A stretch of 64,000 nt of DNA from NCBI GenBank assembly GCA_030848705.1, contig CM061238.1, positions 74,300,685-74,364,684 on the forward strand, read 5' to 3'. A model generated the notes under the pieces. That model had not been told where the DNA came from and made no database searches. It saw nothing but the letters and a program-made list of their open reading frames with translations. Position numbers and translations under genes: made by a program. This document shows, one piece after another, positions 23,545-34,499 of this stretch; within the stretch, counting starts at the first letter, position 1, and every line of letters begins with the position of its first letter. Source of the DNA: Heracleum sosnowskyi (lineage: Eukaryota; Streptophyta; Magnoliopsida; Apiales; Apiaceae).

Positions 23545-24782
23545 CAATTGAATCCGATTAATATTTTGAAGGTTAGTAATGGGAAATCAATAGATATTTG
23601 GGATGATCTTTGGATCCCAGAAATTGGCTCTATGAAGATTTTCACCCTCATTACACATGATCTGGAAGGTATAAAAGTTAAAAGTCTGTTTAAAACGGAC
23701 ATGAATGAATGAGATTATAACTTGCTTATGACGGACATATTTAATTAAGAGAACGTGAACATGATTTCAAGTATTCGGCTCTCTCTTTTTCCAATTAGAA
23801 AGATAGGTGAATTTGGTTGGAGGACGGAAATGGTCAATACACAATGAAATATAGAGTTCTTAGTAAATTATTTAATCAATATCCAAGTGAGGTATCTCTT
23901 TTAACGGGTTGAAACTTTGGAACTTTTCTATTTCACCGAAGGTGTAGAATTTTTTGTGGAGAGTCCTTCAAGACTGTCTCCCCCTCTTGGAAACTTAAGG
24001 AATAAATTTTGTGGATGTTCATCCTATTTGCCAGGTCTGTAAACTATCGTTGAAGTCTTTTGATCACATTTTATTGTCATGTTCTTTTGCTGATAGATGC
24101 CGGGAGAAAAGTAAACTTCTTTCTCTTCATACGATAGAACACTCCATTACTCAAATGATTACTCAAATGATTTTGAATCTCTTTGAGTCTATGCCTATAA
24201 AGGATGTTGAACTCGTTCTTTAATGTGGAGTATTTGAAATCACATAAATTCAGTGGTGTGGAACAACAAATTCAAAACTCCCTTACAGGTGATCAACGAG
24301 GCAAGCTCAACACTTTTTCAATGGAAACAAGTAGTCCCTAATAGACAAAGTTCGTGTCTCGCTCACGAAGGTATGATGACCTGGAATCCTCCTCCTCCAA
24401 GATGGATAACAAGTATCGTAGATGCAACTTTCTCTGAAAAGGATGACAACAGCTCCTTTGGATGCATCTTGAGAGATAAAAATGGTAGTTATGGCTGGTT
24501 ATGGTGGCCAGTTAAGTGGAGCGTTAGATCCTTGAGTTGAAAAAGCTCTGACTTTTAGGGAAGCCTTATCTTGGCTTAAAAATATTCTGAAAAGACAACA
24601 TTTATGTTTAGAGCTCGACTCCCTCAACGTAGTCCAAGCTCTCCACAACAAGACTCAGGATTCATCTTTTTTTGGGTCTATTATAGCAGATTGTTCCAAT
24701 GTTATAAAGGACTTGAGGTCCCATCTCGTTTATTTTGTCAGGAGATCAGCAAATTTAGCAGCTTATACTATATCTAGAGAGG
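23545..24782 (+). pseudogene. LINE relic: C-terminal RT region, zinc knuckle and RNase H
   Basis: Non-LTR retrotransposon remains with many stops and frameshifts. Recognisable in order: VSNGKSIDIWDDLWIP (from about 23565), the linker of plant L1-like RT proteins; a zf-RVT-like finger CQVCKLSLKSFDHILLSC (about 24029-24082); and a plant LINE RNase H domain starting at PPPPRW (24391) with VDATF, GCILRD, EALSW, ELDSLNVVQAL (about 24611) and RRSANLAAY. A solo LTR splits it at 24782/24783 and the tail resumes at 25799. No 5' part with endonuclease or catalytic RT is present, so it is a truncated dead copy. Confidence 0.75.
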
Positions 24783-25798
24783 TGTTATTCCCAAATAATG
24801 TAAATGAAAGGATTGTAGAAGGGAGGGGAGGTTGAATACAATCCTTTAAAAACTACCAATTCTTTTGCAAACAAAGAACTCAAGAACATAAATTAAACTT
24901 TGCAGAAAATAAACACAAGAATTAAAAATTCAAGTGGATTGATTGTTCCACCTGAGAGATTTTATTTGAAGAAATCTCTGTGATGTTTTTGAACAAAACA
25001 CACAGCTGTAGTACAATATTTTTGCTTCAGCAATTACAAGAGTTAAATTGCTTAAGCTCTAGAAAACTAACTGATTTCATACTTAAAAAAACATTGCTAC
25101 ACTTGGTTATATACTCCAAGTTTACAAGCCTAATTGAATGACTTAAAATATTCAGTAGATAAAGTCCAAAGGCTTGCTTTTCCACTCTAAGTCCAATGGT
25201 CCTTTTGCTGATTTGCCTTTTAGCTGATTGTCTTTGTAGAATCATCTCTATTGACTAGATGGAAATAGAATGTTTCCTTTTTCTTCAGAGTTTCCCAAAT
25301 TGTTGGTTTCCTTGCTCTTTTTGTTCCATCAACCCATGTGATCTATCAGGACTATCCCTATCACATTGTCAACTGCTAATTATTGACATTGTATCCGTTG
25401 AGGTTGATTTGTGCAGCATCCGTTGATAGCTTATCACTCATCCGTTGAAGTAGTCTTGACTGTATCCGTTGATGAGTAAAAGCACATCCGTTGAAGGTTG
25501 GATCTTATTAGTTGATGACATCTTCACTTATGTAAAATTACAAGGCATAGACTATTTACAATTAACCTCCCTATTTTGCATATCCATTGAAAGTCAACAT
25601 GACTTTTTCAAACCTAACAACTATACTATCAACTACTATTTTAGAACAATAAAGCATGTTACATGGAGTCTTATCCGTTGATAAGCTACATGTCAACGGA
25701 TACTGAATACTCATGTTATCCGTTGACAGCTACATTTACCTATACAAATTTTACTTAGTAGTTTTGTTTATTATCAAGAAACAACATAATTCATAACA
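24783..25798 (-). mobile_element. Solo LTR of a SIRE-like copia element (1016 bp)
   Basis: Begins TGTTATTCCC and ends ATAACA, with the 5-bp target duplication AGAGG at 24778-24782 and 25799-25803. GAAGG...GTTGAATACAAT near the left end resembles the LTRs at 39037 and 48016, which places it in minus orientation. ATCCGTTGA or close variants occur about eight times between 25380 and 25735. A TATATAAC-type TATA on the minus strand lies near 25110. No internal region, so probably an LTR-LTR recombination product. Confidence 0.85.
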
Positions 25799-25917
25799 AG
25801 AGGCTAATTATATGTCTGGTCGTAAGGAGTGGTTAATCACACCCTTCTTCCTTATCGATGTACTTGATCCAGATTGGAATAATTGAAATATGTTACGTTT
25901 TGTTTAAAAAAAAAAGT
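25799..25917 (+). pseudogene. 3' tail of the LINE relic with poly(A)
   Basis: The reading picks up after the solo LTR (GRKEWLITPFFLIDVL-like, a typical plant LINE C-terminus). A short 3' UTR ends in TTTAAAAAAAAAA near 25907-25917. Confidence 0.65.
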
Positions 25918-26831
25918 AATAATCGATTTATAAGGTAATAACCTCAGTGAAGTAATATTTTTTTTATCCTAACATAATGACGACCTTGTATTTTTACTAT
26001 TTATTTTTACTATCGACAAAATAATAAACTGGATAAATTAATTTTTTTATTGAACCCAAGACTATTACGTCAAAACTATTTAATTGTATTTGTTAAGTAC
26101 CTATAGCTGTAATTTATAGTGTCGTATATTCACGATCAAATCATGTCTATGAGCATTTTTACACATTGTTCAAGAGTACTTTCAAGGGTATTTTTGTTGA
26201 AATTATTCACGGATTTTCGAGTTGAATTTTATTATATTCATGTCAAACTTTTTTTGTATTGACTAAACACTGTATCGTTCTTTAACATAATGACTTATTT
26301 ATGATTATAGTTATAAGTAAATCGATACAAAAACTTAGTTATCCCAACAATCTCTTCGTAAAAAAGTTGAAAAGATATTATTCAATCGTCACAACTCAAC
26401 ATCATTTTTAGCTAAATTGAAGTCACAACCCAAAAACATTTTTTAGTAAATAACAAATGTTTAATAACAAGAAAGATATTGATGCAACAATTACTTATGA
26501 AGTATAATAAGCTTTATCTTTTAAAGTTTATTATGAAATAATACGCTAGAACAGTGTTGCAGATCATTATTAAACTATATCAAATAAAAAATAAACGAAT
26601 TTCTCTTTTCCAAAGAAAAAAATAATTTGGTTTCCATAGAATGTACTAGCCTTCAATTATATTTTTCAATGATTAAGAAATATATATATACTCTAAGTTT
26701 TAGGTGACATATATGTAGTTTAACTTCCCAAGCACAAGGGCTTAATCAAGATCTTGGCCAGGGAGCAGGGGCGGAGCTACGTGAAACTGTCATGTACCCT
26801 GAGATTTCAGTAGCATTTTCATATATCTTGT
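25918..26831. other. AT-rich intergenic DNA, no gene
   Basis: No coding signal. GGGGCGGAGCTACG near 26770 resembles the end of a plant DNA element, but no partner end was found. Confidence 0.45.
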
Positions 26832-28118
26832 TGTTATCGATTTTACAATCACTAACGCAAGTGCACGTATCGAACATGTAGTATATAAAACTCGTTCAAC
26901 GAGGACTAATTTAAGTAGCTAATTATCAAACACTATCATTTTATCAATTTAAGTTAAATAACATATGATTAAATTATATTATAAACTACTACTAAAATAC
27001 CCAAATCAACTTAAGAATAAAACAAAAGTAAAGATATTCAGACCTCTAACTTCATCTTGAGTTTAACATCTATATTCATCTCCATTTTTATGTTCTAATC
27101 GCTAGTCTAGGATACACATTTATTCACATGGACCTTCCGAATCTCAAGTGAATCTAACTCACAAGATTAACTCCCATATTCCTATACAGAATTTAAATCT
27201 GTGAGCAACATTAACACATAGCCCTAAATCGACTACTCGAGGTTATTAGGTATATTCCTATCCTGAACAATTAACACATATGTTAATCTCAAGTTATATT
27301 GATTGGTTCTAAACTGGGGTTGTCTCTTCCAAGCATGACCCAAATTATTGATTCAATTACAAAGTTAATTACTCTTTGTAAAGCATTCCACAAAAATCAA
27401 GATAAACGATCATAATGAACATCAGATGGAGAATTAAGAAGCATACTTATATATAATCTCAAGAATCCATTAAAATACTAGAGTAACAATTAGTTCAACA
27501 TCTTAAAGAAAAACACAACAAAGGAATATAGAAGACGAAGAAAAAATAAAACTCGTTGTTGATGGCTTCAATCTTCAATCTTCCTGGCTTGTGTTTTCTC
27601 CAAGAGTCTTCTCATGTTTCTTCTCCCGGTCTGAAACTACGTGTATTTTGTCATTAACTGTTGTCTCTAATGTCTCCATAATACCTCATATGTTTTTATG
27701 TATATACTAGTGTTTTTTAAATAATTTAACAGAAATACAAGAAAATTCCTAAATAAAAAGTAATTTTAAATAGGAAATTCGAATCCTGATGTTCCTGGAC
27801 TTTTTTGGGCAGTTGAGAGAAAATATAAATTCTAGCCCACAATAAAAATATTGGCCTTTTTCCAAACTTTCCAATGACTGCTTACGGGTCTCAAATAGAA
27901 TTCTATAACTCCTAACACAGCCAAAATAGCAAAGAATGCGAAAATTATCCAAAAACCGAAATTTCAATGAATTAACTCCAAAAAATCCAGTTAAAGTTCT
28001 GATCTGTTATTCGCTTGACTCCTATAATAAAACATTAAAACACAATAAATAAAATTCAATTTCATGCAAAAATAACTGAAAATATAAGGATAAACTAATT
28101 ATAAATTACTACTTATCA
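26832..28118 (-). mobile_element. LTR-like unit, probably a gypsy solo LTR (1287 bp)
   Basis: Starts TGTTATCGAT and ends ACTTATCA, flanked by CTTGT and CTTGC (4 of 5 bases equal), consistent with a 5-bp duplication with one later change. Words such as GCAAGTGCACGTATCG on the left, and the right end read in reverse (TGATAAGTAGTAATTTATAA), recall long plant gypsy LTRs. No protein-coding content. Confidence 0.5.
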
Positions 28119-28848
28119 CTTGCATCTTATACTGGGCTTTATTCGGTAAGGTGATAATAAGCCTATATGGGATGTATAATGTCACGCGCTAATTGCGAGA
28201 GCATTAGCATGGGTACATTAAGCCCTTCACCGGTTTAGCTTTTAAAGATTTACACGTTACTCCCGAGTTTTAAAAAGAGAGGAAAAAAAGTAAAGGGTAA
28301 ATAAAGTAGTTTCACTTTTATTGTATTTGTGCTCTCGAGGTTTTAAAAGGAACGAAAGTATTTAAAAAAAAAAGAGGAAAGCAAGTGGAAGATAATTATA
28401 GTAGTTTCACTTTCACTCATATTTGTACTCCCGGGTTTTTAAAAGAAACGAAAGCAAGTGAAGTGTAATGCAAATTAAGCATACTTTCACTCCAAAATGA
28501 AAGTAATTTACTTCCTTGTCACTTACTTCCTTCGATTTTAATGACTCAAGAGCAGGCCAAAATACAACCCCTCCAATTTTCCAATTCTTAGCTGTCATAT
28601 ACTCCGATTCTTTGCTGTATGACAATTTAAACGTATGGAGCTTAACATTCTGAAAATCAACTCTCCGACTTGGTGTATAATTTTTAGAGACCCTGGAACC
28701 AAACCTTCGCTCCGCCGCAACCAAGGGGTGTGATTCAATTGTATTTGTCCCTTATTTAGTTTTAATAAAAGTATAAGGGTACGTAGGGAGACACGAGGAT
28801 CATGTATGAAATTATTGTAATCAAATCAATATAATAACTGTTATACCC
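28119..28848. other. Intergenic DNA with a diverged 80-100 bp repeat
   Basis: Three loose copies of (C/T)TTTTAAAA(G/A) after CCGAG, TCGAGG or CCGGG, followed by GGAACGAAAG and GTTTCACTTT words, occur near 28265, 28338 and 28432. The 103-codon minus frame at 28413-28724 overlaps this repeat and matches nothing I know. Confidence 0.4.
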
Positions 28849-30484
28849 GAAATTTGACTAAGGAACGAATGGGCTTAACAACCCTGATGTCCGGATATTT
28901 CGGGGATTGATATCCATTTTGGGAACATAAACAATATCAAGATTGAAGATGTGATGAAGACTTAGTATTGAAGAACTACTCTGTTAGGTGTCGCGCCAAC
29001 ATCCTTGGTGCGCCAACTCTATTCTACTACTATTGAAGACCTTCAGGGTTTTTCCTGACTTGAAGAACCTAGTTGGCACGCCAACCGCATTGCCACAGCT
29101 ACTAGGGTTATTATTTGAAGAACCACATTGGCGCACCAACAACGTTGGCATAGCCATTAGGGTTGTTACTTGAAGACCTATTTGGCGCGCCAATATCATT
29201 GGCGCGGCTACTATTTTCTTAAAGACCTTGATTCTGCATTCTGCTGAGTTAGCCTCACAAGGGAATCATCAATCTATATGTTGAAGGCCCGATTCTGTAT
29301 TCTAGTAAGTTATCCTTATTGGGGGATCATGGGTAATTAAGCTTGTCGATACGCTCTTAGGATCTTGTAACGCCTTAGAATTTTTTTTGACGTATAAATT
29401 ATTACCAGTATGTGAATATGATTAATTTTATTTGTATATGTGCGTGATAATTGTTTAATAGGCCCTTTGTTTTAATTAGAGTAGCCTTAAATTTATTTTG
29501 TTAATAAGAGTTGTTTAAAATTATTTTTCATTTATTGCTAGTAATAACAATTGAGATTTTATTCTTGATATTTTATTTAGCAATGATGATCTTGGTATGA
29601 TGTGATTTATATGTAAGCTCATATTTTAGTTATACTTATTTAAGATAAAAATATTTCTTGTTATAGTCCAATGATTTTGAAATTTCTTTATGTGCCAAAA
29701 TTGTTACGTGCTTAAAATATGAATTATGTGCATGGTGAATAATTATTTAATTGTGAATATGGTTTATAAATTTTATTTAAGTGCTCTGAGAATTTATTTG
29801 GGTCATATAATATTAAATTTAGAGAATGCTTTAATTATTTAATTAATAGCATAAATTTTTTCTTATTATTTAATTAATAGCATAAAATATTTCTTAGCAT
29901 TATTTTATTTCTACTTTAGTTTTAAACTCATGATTTAAATTTTATAATCACTTAATTATTTTAATTATTTATTTTGAGGGATGTTACACCTTCTAGATTA
30001 TTTATCTTCAATGGGTAATTTATTTATTTGCCTAGAGAATGGTAAATTTCTAATTAAAATTATTTTTGAGATAAAAAGACATTTTATTTGATTATTTCTA
30101 TGTAAATGCAATTTTAATGACTAATCTACAAAAATTATTTGTAGAATAGTATTTCTACTTGATCTAGAATTTGGAATTATGAATTTACACCATAACCCTT
30201 GATTTTATCATTTAAACATTTTTATTTAGTTGGGCAATTTTGTAATCCTATGATTTAATTCTAGAAGTATGTAATAGATAACATTATTTTTACATTACTT
30301 TTAAATCACTTTCTACACACTTCTATTTTACTTGTTTTAAAACCCACCATCACTTCTCTCTCTCATTTTCTCTCGGCTCTCTCTTCCCCATTTCTTTTTT
30401 TTTCTCCCGAGACATCACTCTCCCAAACACTCTCCATTGTTCTTCATTTCTTCACAAATTAAACCCACCAAAACTTGTGATTCT
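28849..30484 (+). repeat. Outer gypsy-type LTR, left piece
   Basis: Begins TGTTATACCCGAAATTTGAC. The matching end GGGTGTCACA lies at 54289, once the copia nest at 30485-51091 is taken out. The ends are an imperfect inverted repeat (TGTTATACCC / TGTGACACCC). Together the two pieces are about 4.8 kb, the size of Tekay-like LTRs. The flanks ATAAC and ATCTA do not match, so this may be a rearranged solo LTR. Confidence 0.55.
28966..29225 (+). repeat. Minisatellite with TTGGCGCGCCAA-like palindromes
   Basis: Four units of about 55-90 bp, each opening TTGAAGA(A)CC or TTGAAGAACT and holding one or two near-palindromes of the type TTGGCGCGCCAA (29173), GTTGGCACGCCAAC (29072) or TTGGCGCACCAA (29128). 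It lies within the outer LTR. Confidence 0.75.
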
Positions 30485-32134
30485 TGAAAGGCATATGCAA
30501 TAGCCTATTTGTAATTCGAGGATTTTACTCAACTTAAACAAGTATGTAATAAGTAAATATTAGATTAGATGTCACAGGAATCTCAGAAGGTTTTATCAGT
30601 CAAGAGAATAAAGTTTAAAGTCATTTACTGACTTGGAGTAATTCTACACTGGAAGAAGTTCATTTATTTGATCAAGCCTCAGTGAAGTATTCAAGAAAGT
30701 GGATCTATTTAAAGTGAGAGAGATTTCAGAAGTGTGACACGAAACATACAGATTACAGAGTTTGTTAAAAGGGAAAAGAAGATGGACCACAGCTTAAAGT
30801 CAAAAGATGAAGAACTGTCATTGAAGTTAGTCGCTCATGAACCAGACAGTACATCGAGTGTCAACATCAGTCAGTGGAAGTTCGTCATCAGTTTTAGTGG
30901 TTCTCAGATTTAGTATTAAATCTCTTTTAATTTATTCAATAAGTTAGTTAATTTAAATTATAAATTAATTCAATAAGAATTAATTTATTCTTTAAATTAA
31001 TTAAACTAGAAGTTAATTAATTTAAACTATAAATTAATTCCATCAGAATTAATTTATTCTTTAAATTAATTAAACTAGAAGTTAATTAATTTAAACTATA
31101 AATTAATTCCATCAGAATTAATTTATTCCTTAAATTAATTAAACTAGAAATTAATTAATTTAATCTATAAATTAATTCACTCAGAATTAATTTATTTGTT
31201 AAATTAATTAATTCAATAAATTAAATTAGAATTAATTCTAAACTAGTAGTACTATCAAAATACATTGGTACCAGTTCACAGGTTGTTTTACTGGTGTATT
31301 ACCGAGTCAAATGATAGTACTACTGATAGTACTACCAATAGTATTACCGGTTCATCGATAGTACTACCAATAGTATTACCGAATCATTTGACCGTTTTAC
31401 CGGTTCACAGACAGTACTACCAGTTAATTAGTTAGTACTACTAGTTATATATCTAAGTACTACCATCTATTTAACTAAGTAGTACTATCATTTGTTAGTA
31501 CTACTAGTTAATTAGTTAGTACTACTAGTTATATATACTTAAGTACTACCGATAGTACTTCTATTTAAAAATGAAAAGGAAATGGCGTACATTTTCTTTA
31601 CAGAGGTGTAGTTGACTTTGGTGGATAAAAAGGTGTACATCAGTTGTACATAAAATCTAGTGGATCAAAACAAAGTCACATACAACAAAAAAAACAAGAC
31701 AGAAACAAAGAGATATCCTCTGTCTTCTTCAACCAATTGCCGGAACTTCAAACTATTACAGTGAATTAATTTCTAGCTTGTATTGTTAAATCTAAATCAC
31801 TAGAAATTGTTTACTTGCATTGCTTTGACAATCTAGCGGATCATAATCCCTAGAATTTATCTCGAACTACTTTTTAGTATTCGATCTTTTTATTACAAAA
31901 ATAGATAAATTCATGTCGAATTTATTCTAGATTTGTTTTATCAAGAACCTTGTAATCTGTACTGTATTTGCAACACCCTTCAAGTTTAATATAAATTATA
32001 TTTAACTTGAATTTTGTTTCATTTCATTCCGCACTTATTTGTTCTTGAATTGTTATATCACGAACCGAACAAATTCGATAAAACGGTACAATTTGTATTC
32101 AACCCCCCTTCTACAAACATATCAGGACCTAACA
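30485..32134 (+). repeat. 5' LTR of the old copia element (1650 bp)
   Basis: Starts TGAAAGGCAT and ends CCTAACA. 30925-31230 holds four tandem units of about 65 bp built from TTAATTAATTTAAACTATAA-like words. 31240-31560 holds many AGTACTACCGATAGTACTA-type palindromic units. A weak TATA (CTATTTAAAAATG) lies near 31560. Confidence 0.92.
30925..31230 (+). repeat. AT-rich 65-bp tandem repeat in the LTR
   Basis: Four units, each with AAATTAATTAAACTAGAAG and ATTAATTCCATCAGAATTAA or near variants. The array is repeated in the 3' LTR (about 49838-50120). Confidence 0.8.
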
Positions 32135-32136
32135 AT

Positions 32137-32148
32137 TGGCATCAGAGC
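32137..32148 (+). other. Primer binding site, tRNA-Met type
   Basis: TGGCATCAGAGC lies two bases after the 5' LTR and differs at one base from the usual copia site TGGTATCAGAGC. Confidence 0.85.
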
Positions 32149-32239
32149 CTTTTGATTGATTTACAAATCAAAGATCCAATTGTTTTGAGATATTTTTCTT
32201 AAACTCTGAAATTTTCATTATTCCTAAAAATCTCAAAAG

Positions 32240-34480
32240 ATGTCTACTACACAGAAAGTGGGTACAGTTAAAATCCCCATATTCAGCAAGGAGCATTATC
32301 CTATGTGGAAGAAGAAAATGCTCCTATTTCTTAAAGTTGCTAATGTTAAATACATTGATGTGCTGAAGAATGGTCCCAAAGTCCCTATGATTATTGAGGG
32401 AGAACTAATAGAGAATCAGGTTGTTACTAGGGCTGCTAGGATGTACCCTAAGGATCCCAAGGACTACACTCCTGATGAAAAAGAGGATGTTACCTTGGAT
32501 GCTTGTCTACAGTTGATCCTTGTTGATTGTCTTGATCCTATCATGCATAATCATGTCCTAAACTGTGATAATGCCAAACACATTTGGGAAACCATAGAGA
32601 TAATCAATGAGGGGACAGAGGAAGTTAGAGAGAATAAGCTGGAAATTCTCACCTCTCAATATGAGTATTTCAGATCAAACCCTGGTGAAGGTATCTCTGA
32701 GGTTTTTGAGAGATACAACAAATTAATCAATGATCTGAATCTCAATGGGAAGCGCTACACTATCAAGGAAATTAACAAGAAGTTCCTACTTACACTTCCA
32801 CGTCATTTGGAGCACAGAATATTTGCCATTAGAGAAGCAAGAGATCTGGGAGAGATTGCTTTGGAAAGACTGTATGGTGTTCTGAAGACCTATGAGCTGG
32901 AGCAGATTCAACAGGATGAGTTATATGGAACTGAGAAGATAGTTAGTACTTCTACTGCATTGGCTGCTGAAGTCCCACAGAAACTAGAAGTGAAGGCTGT
33001 TCAACCTTCCAGTTCTAACATGAATGTTATTGATGCTGAATATGGATTAACATCCATTGATCAATCTGGCGGTGACTTCTATTCTTTAGAGGAACTTGAT
33101 CAGCTGGAGGATGGTGATTTGGCTTTGATAGTCAGGAAGTTTGGGAAGTTCAGATTCAAAAGGAATCCCAATCTTAAGTTCAGGCCCAGATTTCAGAGAG
33201 GTGGATCTTCCTCTTCAAGTAGCACAAGGGGTGGCTACAAAACTGGAACTGTGGAAAGGAGCACAATCAGGTGCTACAATTGCAATGAGTTGGGTCACTT
33301 TGCTACAGAATGTAAAAAGCCAAAGCAAGTGAGAAGGAACTCATTTGATTCTAGCAAGAAGAACAAGATTGGGAAAGTGTATGTTGCTGAAGGAAAGAGT
33401 TGGGATGACACTGACAGTGATGAAGAAGCAGGTGAGATTGGGAACCTTGCTTTAGTGGCTAAAGAGGCAAGCACTTCATCTGCATACATGTCAGAGGTAA
33501 AGTTCACTGACACTGAAATGATTCGTCATCTTAGTGGTACTATTTTTTGTGCACGCACTGAAAATGATAGAATAATTCTTTTGAACACAGCTCTTGAAAA
33601 GGAGATAAAAGAATTAAAACTTGTGCATGTTAATCAGAATGAACTTACTGAGAAAATAGCATTTCTTGAGAATAGGGTTAAATGTTATATTCAACTGGAA
33701 ACCATTCTCAAGGATCAGATTAGTGAGCTTAAGACCAAAGCTAATGCCTATTTCAACTCTTGTAAGACTGCTAAAGAAATTATCAATAAAAAAAGTATTA
33801 GTCAGACCGTAGGAATAGGGTATGACTATAATGAGTCTATTGGTAAATTAAGCATAAATACCCCTAATAGAGTCAGTCCTGAGGAAAGGGGTATTCCTAA
33901 TGTGCTTAAGGGTATTGATAAACCTTTCTTTAGAAAGTCCCAAGCAGATACTCTGAATGAATACTCTTTCATCATTGCAGAGGAGATACGTGAAGAAGAT
34001 CTTGCTTTTGAAGTTTAACAGTCCAACAAGTGTATATTTGATATTCCAGTCAAAGTTGTTACAACTAAAAAGACTAAATCAGATATCCATAAGTTGGATC
34101 AAAACAACTGTAGTACTAACATGCCTGCTGTTAATTCTTCTCATAAAGCATGTGGTGTGATTAATTGCATGTCTTGTGCTTTCAATGTTATGTATGCTTA
34201 TTTTAATAGTAAGCATGTATCTATTGATAAGACTGCTCCACGTCAACATGTTAATAATAAGAAGCATGTTAAAGCTAAGACTACTAGTCCTCCTAAGACT
34301 AGAGTGGATTCATTTATCCCTAAGCCTACTCAGAAATGTGTTAAGGCTGGCTATAAATGGAAACGCTCTTTTGTGAAAGAGGTTGAAGTAGTTGTAGCTA
34401 AACAGGTTGTTTTGCCTGACAAAGGCCAGTTTTTTAAGTATGCCGGACCCAATCAAGTTTGGGTTCCGAGGAAGGACTAA
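32240..34480 (+). pseudogene. Gag of the old copia element, one nonsense codon
   Basis: The frame opens at 32240 and stays in phase to the typical Gag end QVWVPRKD at 34480, with a TAA at 34016-34018. Residues 1-250 are a UBN2/DUF4219-like copia Gag (IPIFSKEHYPMWKKKM). One zinc knuckle, CYNCNELGHFATEC, lies at about residue 345, followed by an acidic stretch and a long helical, probably coiled-coil region (residues 425-520). After the stop lies a second Cys cluster, CGVINCMSC (near 34151-34177), also present in the gag at 60826-61629. Gag packages the element RNA in virus-like particles; this copy would yield only a truncated product. Confidence 0.9.
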
Positions 34481-34499
34481 TCAATTTGATATTGTAGGG

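Noticed and set aside
26765..26785. GGGGCGGAGCTACG as a DNA-transposon terminus
   Set aside because: No inverted partner or target duplication could be found within several kilobases.
28413..28724. Minus-strand frame of 103 codons
   Set aside because: No recognisable domain, overlaps a diverged non-coding repeat, and has no promoter or splice evidence.
30925..31230. Regularly spaced repeats that might suggest a CRISPR-like array
   Set aside because: Plant LTR tandem repeat; the units abut with no unique spacers and recur in the other LTR.
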